Shown: positions 1 to 9,700 of the stretch, in pieces
Position numbering within the stretch: position 1 is the first letter of the stretch
Layout: each line of letters begins with the position of its first letter
Assembly: GCA_947359465.1 (NCBI GenBank)
Contig: OX375877.1
Span: 70,626,198-70,690,197, forward strand
Length of the DNA: 64,000 nucleotides
Source: Metellina segmentata
Lineage: Eukaryota > Arthropoda > Arachnida > Araneae > Tetragnathidae
Reading direction: 5' to 3'
Notes under the pieces: model-generated
What the model was told of the DNA's origin: nothing
Database searches by the model: none
Seen by the model: the letters and a program-made list of their open reading frames with translations, nothing else
Made by a program: the position numbers and the translations under genes

Positions 1-471
1 GATCACCTCATCGGATCTTACCTGTTACCGTCTCGTCTAACCAGACCTAACTACTTGCTCTTTCTGGAGCAAGTATTGCCACAACTTTTGAGAGATGAAC
101 AGATTTCTGCATCGACGCAACAGACAATGTGGCTCCAACACGATGGAGCCCTTGCCCATTATAGCGGAGATGTTCGTAACTACCTGGATGTCACATTTGG
201 TCAGCAGTGGATCGGACGTGGTGGTCCCGTGCGTTGGCCTGCTCGGTCACCCGACCTATCATGTCTTGATTTTTATTTCTGGTGTCATCTGAAATCGCTA
301 GTTTATGACACCCCTGTTGACAATGTTGAGAAGCTGGTTGCAAGAATTGCAGTAGCTGCCGGAGAAATTCGAGATATGCCTGAAGTATTCCAGAATGTTC
401 GGATGTCCATGCGTCGGAGATATGAGGCGTGCATTGTAGCCCGTGGAAGAAACTTCGAAAACTTACTTTAA
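1..471 (+). pseudogene. mariner/IS630-type transposase, C-terminal part (cut by window edge)
   Basis: The frame is open from base 1 to the TAA at 469-471. It gives the C-terminal half of a DDE transposase of the Tc1/mariner (IS630) superfamily. The motifs WLQHDGALAHY (second catalytic Asp region), WPARSPDLSCLDFYFW (third acidic residue region, with DLSCLDF where the family usually has DLNPLDF) and a tail ending in NFENLL are visible. The enzyme class cuts and pastes its own element at TA sites. The N-terminal DNA-binding part lies outside the window, so whether the copy is intact cannot be judged. The 240 bp after the stop hold no recognised gene and probably include the end of the element. 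Confidence 0.85.
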
Positions 472-720
472 TCTATGTACCTTTTGCTTCTTTTCATGTA
501 TTATTAAATCGATTTCTCACTTACGGTCTCTTTTCTTTACGGTGCTTCTGTGTACAACACCGCTTCAGGAAAGCATTTCCGACCCCACATTGCTATATGA
601 TTTCGAGTTGTCAGGATGTACCCTACCCCTCTTAGAAGTTCTGAAACGGTTCACTGAAACACCCTGGTTTTCGGTTGTATCATTATTTACCTTAAGGGTT
701 CCATTATTTTTGGATAACCA

Positions 721-1046
721 ACCGGTATAGTGGTTAAGGTGTTAGCCTTTAGATCTGAAGGTTCCTGGTTCGAATCCGGGTCCGGGCATGGATGTTTGTA
801 CGCGTATGGTGTAGAGGCGGCTGGTGTACCTTAAATCTGTCGTGGCCGAAAGTCCTCACGTTGGGTTGGTGTGAAAGTTTGGAGAGTGGGGTGCCAGCTC
901 AGGTGTTGCTTCGTCATCTGACCTTGGTTCAAAATTACGAGGTATTGTCCTCTGATCTTTCCCTTAAGGTATTGATCCCAGACCGTCGCCAATAGCCCGT
1001 TGTGTTGCTCTAGTACGACATTAACTAAATTTACCATTACCATTAC
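721..1046 (+). repeat. tRNA-derived SINE, copy 1
   Basis: The head resembles a tRNA gene, with an A-box-like GGTATAGTGG near 724 and a B box GGTTCGAATCC near 767. A body that recurs at least seven more times in this window follows, and the 3' end is a short ATTACC repeat. The internal RNA polymerase III promoter plus the unrelated body marks it as a SINE and not a tRNA gene. The most similar copies are at 25345-25660 and 54730-55050. Confidence 0.85.
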
Positions 1047-1160
1047 CTATAAAATAATAATAACACAAAATAACCAAACAGACGGGGTGCATTAACCAGG
1101 AACCGAAACTATCCATGCAAGCGCGCTGAATTTGCAGACATAGCATGGCAAACAATATAA

Positions 1161-2861
1161 TTTGAAGAACACAGGAATTTCCAAAACAATTACAACAAGA
1201 GTCTTAAAAAAGAAAGAAATGTTGGTGGATATGGGCGTTATCAGGGAGGATAGCCTTACCTAGAGTGCCTATATAATAAGAGTGGCGACATACGGGAAAC
1301 ATTTTCTGATTGGCTTAGAGACCTTTTCTACCGCCCGAGGCGGGTTTTTCCAAGCTCCCGTAGACTTAACATGGGAACTTTCTGTGTGTACGAGAAAAAT
1401 GTGTGTACATTAAATTTAGAAGAAAATATCGCTTTTTCATGTTTCATTTCGTGATCTAGAATGTTTATTTATTGCTATTTTAGTGTTTAGTTTGTAAAAT
1501 TTGAATACTTTTTAAGTAAATAGCTTTTTTTTAACAACATGGTGTTTCCCGTTACTTTGGCGATGTAAACATCGCGCCAAAGGCAGTAAGCATGTTTTAA
1601 ACTTTTGATAATGCGTTGTTTTTTTAGCTGTTCCCTTATAAAAGGTCTACAATAGCTTATGCTGAATTGAATCATCAACAAAGCAGAGAGTTAATTGTAG
1701 CCATGCTTTATATAAAAAGAATAAAAGAACTGTTTATACAGAAGTGCTATTTTTGATGCAAACTTTCATCTTTATTTAGCTGCTAGGTCTCGGAACAAAA
1801 CCACCACATCAACATTAATCTATGGATTTGGATATAAAATGCATACAAATGCTGTTAACTATTTTTTTATCTCGAGATTATTCTTGTATGTTTAGGCCAA
1901 TATTTGCTCATAATTTAGTTTCAATCTGTTAATTCTATTTTTTCATCTGAAAATGTGATAGACTTTTTAAGAAATGTGTATTGATGGTGTTGACTATTTT
2001 TGAAATTACATGTTTTTTTATTTGTATAAATGGATGAAACTTTAAACATAAAATTAAATTTAAGTGGGTTAAAGCTTTGTGTCATACATTAAAAAGGTAA
2101 AATAAAAATGTTCAGTATCTTTTCTTGTTTGGTTAATGTAAGGAAAGGATTAATAACACAAAAGAAAATCTACATGTGTTGAACAGTTGGTTGAAAGAAA
2201 GTTTTATTTTAAGGAACTATCCATTGATAGTAGGACATTTTAAATCTATTTTTTATTTAATGTTACAAAATTAATGCGTAAACTTCTATCAAACAGCATG
2301 GAAAGAATTTAAAGAAAAAACTGAAATGCCTGAAAGGAGACAACACATCAGATCCTATTTTATTTAACACTGAAGTTATAAGCTTAACTTTTTTCTTTTT
2401 CTTGTTAATATTCACGAAAACAATTTCAATAATATGGGACATAAACACTATCGCCAAAAGAAAGAGTGAGGAGGAAATGTGGGAAAGCGATGGAAGAAAT
2501 ATATTCTTCCAGCAACCTTCTTGGAGACGATTCTGGTAGAAAAATGGCTGCCGCGCATGTGCATTGGGCCAAATTTGGTCCCTTGTCGCCACTCTTATTA
2601 TATAGGCACTCTAGCCTTACCCAGACAACATAAAATGGTGTTTTCTATATATTTTGTTTCTACTACATAATTTCTACATGTTTGGGGTAGGCACTCTAGT
2701 TTGGGGGAGTGTGTGAGCAATTTTTTCAGCTTAATGCTGCTCATATGTAGTAAACATCCTTTTATGTTATCTTGGTCAGGCTCCTCCTTGATGACGCCCT
2801 AATCCACCAACATTTCCTCATTTTTTAAGACTCTTGTAATTTTTTTGGAAATTCCTTCAAA
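1161..2861. mobile_element. Non-autonomous element with long terminal inverted repeats
   Basis: The left segment (about 1161-1291) and right segment (about 2582-2861) are inverted copies of each other with small gaps. Shared blocks include GGAATTTCC, GAGTCTTAAAAAA, AAATGTTGGTGGAT and GAGTGCCTATATAATAAGAG on one strand, with their complements on the other. The roughly 1.3 kb interior has no transposase-like reading frame. This is the organisation of a MITE or foldback element. I could not define a target-site duplication, so the superfamily is open. Confidence 0.7.
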
Positions 2862-3552
2862 AATGTTTGGTTGGGTGTAATGGCGCAAGGCCATATTTGG
2901 CAATTCTGTGCCAAACCGAGACCATACAAGACAACTTCGCAATGTGTATACAAACACACAAAGTTTTTCTAACGTAGAAGGGAGATATACATCTGGGTTA
3001 GTTGAAACTCAGAGTTAAAACGTACTAAAATTTACTCTAAGTCGAACCTCTTCCACCTACGACTTGCAGGTTGCTACCACAGTGGGAAATCCACTGATTT
3101 ATGATGAGCCCACTTCGAAAATGGAGAAACCATAATTGATAGAAACTGAAACATAAAGCAAGAATGTACGAAAAATTATTGCAAAGAAAAATATAATACA
3201 AATTTAACAGTGCATTATTTGTATAGTAGTATATTACACAGAGAAGTATATTATGCAACATTCGAAAAATCATATTTGGAATTCAGAGACTCCATCCAAA
3301 CATAGATAACTAAAATCAATGTGTATCATCACATTGGTTTTAATAAAATATAGCATACCTACTGTAGTAACGTAGGCCTTAGATTTCCCATTTCCCTTGT
3401 CCCCTTCAATTTGTAAATAAACTATTCCCGATTCCTTGTTGTCCATTACAATCTCATCTATCGCCATTTTAGACCACGTAATTCCCTCGTTATAAAAATC
3501 TTGGAGAAAATCCATTATTGCAAATAGCTGCAAATTTGAAATATCTGCAAAC

Positions 3553-3705
3553 ATGGTTGTCTGTGCTGCAGTTAAATGTTCAAACTCTTCACGTATAAAG
3601 CACATGAGATTCTTTAAATTTCCGAGTGATGAAGCTCGAAGAAAACTATGGACGACCAATTCTGGATTACAAAATGATCCTGGACCCTACGGAAAACTAT
3701 GTGAA
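3553..3705 (+). CDS. THAP gene alternative first coding exon 1a
   Basis: The ATG at 3553 opens 51 codons that end in Cys-Glu directly before a GTAAG donor at 3706. The peptide has C4 and C9, FFKFPSDEARRKLW in its middle and LCE at the end. Its length is exactly that of exon 1b, 201 bp downstream, and both end in the same phase, so either can join exon 2 at 4917 to complete C-x2-H. The residues between the cysteines and in the loop before LCE differ from exon 1b, so the two isoforms would carry different THAP N-terminal halves. Confidence 0.75.
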
Positions 3706-6700
3706 GTAAGTTTTTGCAATTAATCTATTCCTTTGATCTGAAAAGTTTATTCTCGAAGAGAGTGAAAATGGAGTTTTCGATCCTCTCTGTGTTTGACAAG
3801 TGGTTGAAATGTCACAATACCATCCCTTTAAATATCTGCCATATTTGCTCTTTTCTATCTGGCTCTCACAACCCTCTGTAACCGATGTGAATATGTTATA
3901 TATAACATGACAGGTTGTGCTGCGCCTAATTGTCATAATTCCTCTCGTAAAAATGTAAGACTCTTTCGTTTTCCAAGGGATGAATTGCGCAGGCAAGCGT
4001 GGATTACCAATTGCAAATTAGTGTTCTCCAAAACTCCTCCATACACAAGAATTTGCGAGGTAATGTCAATAATCGTGGATATCAAACAGTTGATGCGAAA
4101 TGTTTTCGAGCCTTTATTAATCTTGAATCTGAACAAAAATAAATAAAAATAGTGTTTAATATTGAAAACTTTTTAATTTTCCTTAATTTGTTTGTTTACA
4201 TAAATATTGACAGCTGATTAGCTGTTACATTTAGCGCTCAAATTTCTTCTCGGTTTTTGAGAGATACTTAATATTGATGTTTGTTCTTGTCCTTTATATT
4301 TTCTCTGTCATTTGTTCTTTTTTTCAACTGCCTTGTCTCATTACTAAACTAAGTTCGTAATACAACTGCACAATAATTAAATTAAAATTTTGTCTTTGTA
4401 AAATGTATGTGTTCCGTCTTGATCTGACCAGTTAGTTTTTAGAAATGCTGTTTATTTGTCATCATTAAATTCTGTTATTATTGTTGCAAAAATTGATGAG
4501 TTAATCAATGTGGCAATCACTCCATGCTCGAAAAATTAAGTTTTAGAGGGTGAATTTGAAAATTTAGAGGGAAATTTGAAAAAAATAAATTCATTTGTTT
4601 CAATATTCCTCACAAATGCTGGATAATGTTTTGAAGAGATAAAATTAACTGCTTCTATAAATTAGTGTTGAATAAAGTTTTACTTCGTAAAGACAAAAAA
4701 AGTAAAACTTTGTCCATCTATATTTCCTAAACCCTTTTTCAAAGAAGCATTTGATATTCAACTCTAGATATGTGCTCTGAATTACATGCCTGACATCTGA
4801 CTAGTTAAAACTTTAAAAAGCGACAAATTAATTCAAAACTGAATATTCAAATTCTGTTTTTCGAAAAAGTCACAATTATTTTCGCATCCTGAAACTAATG
4901 TTTTCTGCTTAATTAGATTCATTTTGAGGAGAATCAATTTGAGCTACACCGTCAAGATGGATGGAAAAAACTTAAACCTAATGCTGTTCCCACCATCTTC
5001 CCAGAACCTGTCGAGTCTCCCAAAAAGCCAAAAGAAAAGGTCTCTCGCAAGCGCAAAAGCTCATCTATTGAGTCTGAGGAAGAAATCAAATCTACAAAAA
5101 AATCTGCAAAGCGAAAGAAAAGCTTGGCAAACCAACACAGTTCTTCTGTCAAGAAAAAGAAAACAAAGCCTCAGCCTTCTGCTGAAAGCTCACAGTCATC
5201 ACAAAAAGAAAATGTATCACCCAAGACGATACATTTTCATTTTGTGAAGCGTAAAGGAAGAACTCATAAAATTTCGAATCCCGAACCAGTAAGTTTTAAC
5301 AAACATTTATATTTCCGTTCAAGACATTTGAATCATTTGCTGTAGTTTTGTCACTATATTTCAAACACATCAATCTTGTATTTTCATTGCAGTTAATATC
5401 TCATATATTGAAGGTGTTTATCATTATAATGCAGTTGTAGAGATGTAAAATTCTTGGTAATAATCTTTTGGAGAATATTCTCCAGCATAAGAATAATAGA
5501 GAATTTTCTTTTCTAAATGCTAAAAAATAAAAATATGGCACGCAAATTTAAAATCTAAAAATAAATACATGAAATGAAAAAAAAATCTTAAATTAAAAAT
5601 GCAATTTTAACATTTTATTTAATATGTTTATTGGCTAGAAAAACCATACTTTTTGAGTAAAAATTACTAGATTTATACTTTTGCAATAGCTTTATAAACT
5701 GCTACAAGTCTAATGCTATATATTTGGGTCATCCGGAAAGCTCTGCTTTTTTTTTTAATAATAATTATTATAATTACCTACGAAGCGGTACAAAAACTTG
5801 AGAAAATGTTATTGAATCACATAAACACTATTTTGTTCTATGTATGACTCTTTGCCATCTTTCTGGGAGCTGGAAAATTCTTTAAAAAAAATTATTTGGC
5901 TTTTTTGTAAAGAAGTTATTGAGATGCTGTTTGACAGTCTACAAAGAATTGAACTCCAGTCTGTTCAGAGAATTTTGAATTGACCTGGAGAGTTGAAAAT
6001 CTGAGGGGACAAGGTCTGGTGAATATAGGGGTGACACAAAACATCCCAGCCATACTCAATAAGTCTTTGCCTGACATTCAGCGAAATTTAGGACTGAACG
6101 TTGTCATAATGGAACACAATACCTCGACAATTGGTTAGTTCTGGCCGCTTAGCTTTGATTTTTGCTTTTTTTTTAAAGCAGTAATCAAACTGTAATTAAC
6201 GGTATTATTAAAATACTACTGTTTGAAAACAGTATTTTTCTGAATTTAATGTCTGATTTTGTGTTCACAATTCATAATGAACGAGTCCTTTATAGTCCCA
6301 CCATACACAAAGCATTACTTTTTCCATATGCAGCCCCCCCTCTCAATGTTACGTGGGGAGGTTCATTTGGCTTACCCCTTGATCTTTTTCTTGTAGCATT
6401 ATTGTATAGTATCCACCTCTCATCTCCAGTAATGAGCAATAAGCTCAAGTAAAATAGGAGCTTCATTTCACTTTAGCAAAGAATGCCATGCCGAAATTCA
6501 AGCAGGCATATTCTGCTATGGGGTACCCATACATTGGCGCAGCTTACATACCCAATCTTCTTCAAATGATAATGAACTGTACTTTTTGGAATATTTAGTC
6601 TGTATGATAGTTCCTGAACTGTGTAACACAGACTTTCATCGATAGCATCTTTTAATAGGTCTTCGTATACAGAAGATGGCTGTCCAGAGCGGGCATCATC

Positions 6701-9700
6701 TTCAAGGCTGAAATTTCACGCTTAAATTTATCAAACCACCTTCGAACTGTGTCATCAGAAACAGCACTTTGTCCATACACAGCACTAGAATTATACAGTG
6801 AAAGCAGAAAAGATCGAATTTACACATCTGCTTCAATCAAGGTCACTCCTTAGCAGCGGTAGCAAAATAATAATAACAAAACACGCTTTGATTTGAAAAA
6901 CTGCAGAACTTTCTGGATGACCAAATATACACTGACAGGCCAAAACATTATGACCATCCCCACATTTTTCAATGAACTCGTCTGAATGATGTGAAGGGCA
7001 CGTGATTAAGTTAAAATGGTATTTAACTGCTGCTGGAGAAGGTAAGTAATCATGCTTGCACTTTCTTTTGTGATCTAATGTAATGTAATACAAGGCAGAT
7101 CGTCATGGCCCGAAGACTCGGAACAAGTATTACCGAAACTTCACAACTGGTAGGTTGTTTACGATCTGCTGTTGTATTCATGCAAAGTGGATAAATGATG
7201 GTGACACCAGCAGTAGACGCCAAGGTGTTGGTCGTCCACGCGTCATCAAAGAGAAAGGACGTCGGAGACTCCCACTTGGTAAAACAAAATCGGCGCGAGA
7301 CAGTGGCTCAGCTGACAGCCCAATACAATGCAGGTCCAAGCGCAGTTGTTTCGGAACACACAGTTCAGCAGACACTGTTGGATATGGGACTGTGCAGCAG
7401 ACGTCCCACTCGTGTGCCTCTTTGACCAAGCGTCATGGTCAACTATGCCTACAGTGGGCCTGGGAACATCAAGACTGGACCATGGATGAGTGGAAGAGAG
7501 TTGACTGGTCGTATGAATCCCGATTTCTCATTTATCACATCGATGTATCGTGTCAGGGTACGCCATCTTCCAGACGAACAGTTGCTCCCCTCTCAGGGCC
7601 GATCCTAGCAGGTGTGAAATTTCTGGGTTTTTTATATGGTACAAGAGGTACATAATTACTTTTCTGCGTCCCCATATCGATGAGATTTACTAAACAAACA
7701 CGTGAAAAGTCTAACTTTAAAACCAAAGTGATGCAAGGTGGGAAAGTCGTATTAATGCTATTAGACCTCTAAAACAAGACCTAAAAACATTATTGCTGCA
7801 TTAAATGCCTAATTGAAGATACCAGCGACACGAAAACAAAAATGTGTGCTGAATCATGCTAAATAAATAATTAAAAAAGTCTTGAAACATTAAAATTTTT
7901 CTGTTAAATTTTAATTTGGCATGATTTATTATCAAGAATTGATGTGTCGAGTAAAATGCTTATAATATTTAGCTTCCCAAAGATTTGACGATAATTTTAA
8001 AATATTCGTCGATTCAGCAACAACACTTGCTGGAGATTTGGGTATTAATCCCGAATGTCCCATCTCGAAGCTCAGGAAAATGGTCCGTTTATTTGATTAC
8101 GAGGGCAGTGATGAACCAGTTTCAAATCGCTTTTAGCAATTCAAGACTGCTTTCTATTTTGCAATTCTTGATCCCGCGATCTCATCGGAAAATGAAAGAT
8201 TTACCTTATTATCTGAGTGCCATTCAATATTCTGCTTTCTGTATGAGTTTCGCAATATTTCTAATGATGATCTCACGAAAGCCTGTATGGACTTGGGTAT
8301 TAAGTTACAGGTATAGGAGGAAGGAAGTATTGTGAAAGGTATAGACGGCATACAACTCTTTAATGAAATAACTTCATTCAAAGATATTTTTCCAGGTAAA
8401 AAACAGCCAATAGAGATATTACAAATTATAGTCAAAAATGATCTCATTCCTTGTTTTCCAAATTTTACTCTAGCAATAAGAATTTTTTAACCTTACCTGT
8501 TTCTGTGGTATCAGATGAAAAAAGTTTCAGAAAATAAAAAATTATTTAAAATTACTTGAGAAATAATATAGGCCCCTATAATACAAGAAAGGCTTTCAGA
8601 TTTGGTCATCATCTCTATTGAATCCGAAATCTCGGAAAAAATTGATTACACCGAAGTTATTGATATATTTGCATCTCAGAAAGCCTGAAAAGTTATTTTA
8701 TAGTTAATTATTAGGTAGTCTCTTTGTAGAAGGACTGATTTATATACTTTTTGTTTCACGAGATTTATGCTTTAGTATTTTTATATTTTATGAATAAATA
8801 TTGTTGTTTTACATTTATAATTATGAAATGTCTATTTTTATTTCAAAGGTAATATTTTTGTTTGTTTATTATTTTGTTAAAGTATTTTGTCGCTATTATA
8901 ACCTATTAGCTGGCCAAAAAATAAAGTTTTGCACTTCAAATTTTATTTGTATTTTTATTAATGTTTTACTTTTTACTCTTATACAGGTAGATGAGTTTAT
9001 AACGTCAACGTTAAGTATTAGTCAAAGTATGAAAAATTCTCTAGAGGGGCGGCACATTAGATCTTTGCACGCAGGCGGCCGACACCCTAGGATCGGCCCT
9101 GTACCCTCTTATACTGCAGGTCATACACAGGCTGGTGGTGGCGTATTATGCTTTGAGGGACGTTCTCATGGGTGACTCTGGGACCCGTAATTGTGGTAGA
9201 ACAGACCATGAACGCTATAATGAGTTGCAGCTGTTTTGCAGGCTAAATTAGGCATAACGCATTATTGAGTAGGTGGTATGTTTCCTGGGAATGAAAGATC
9301 TCCAAAAAATTTTAAATATTCATTGTTATCGAAATTAATACTGTAAGTTTTATATAATATTTGTAACTTAGTTGAAGAATTACTATACATAAAAAAAATC
9401 GGGTTTTCGACGTGTTTCTACCAGAGAGAGAAGAAACACCAGAAATGACCTTGCCACGTCAGCCATTGGATACATTCCAAGTTTTTTTCCTGAGACAACG
9501 TGGAGAAAATTATTTTTTTCGTTTCTGCTTTGATTTTGCCAGAGGAATGATTTACAGTCACAGTTCTTTTTTCGATCTCCTAGACCGTTAGAGATAGAGT
9601 AAAAATTTCAACGGATTTTAAATCTGCGGAAAATTTTTGTTTAGAATGATACCTAAAAATGCAATTTTCTTAAAAAATTTTTTTTTTTAATTGAATATAT

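Noticed and set aside
721..790. A tRNA gene at the SINE head (and at 25345 and 54730)
   Set aside because: The A and B boxes are there, but no complete cloverleaf with a paired acceptor stem is visible and a repeated SINE body follows.
3270..4136. Open frames on the minus strand across 3270-3659, 3697-3996 and 3933-4136
   Set aside because: They are antisense to the two THAP first exons and their intron. The + strand reading has the zinc ligands and splice sites, and the minus readings have no motif.
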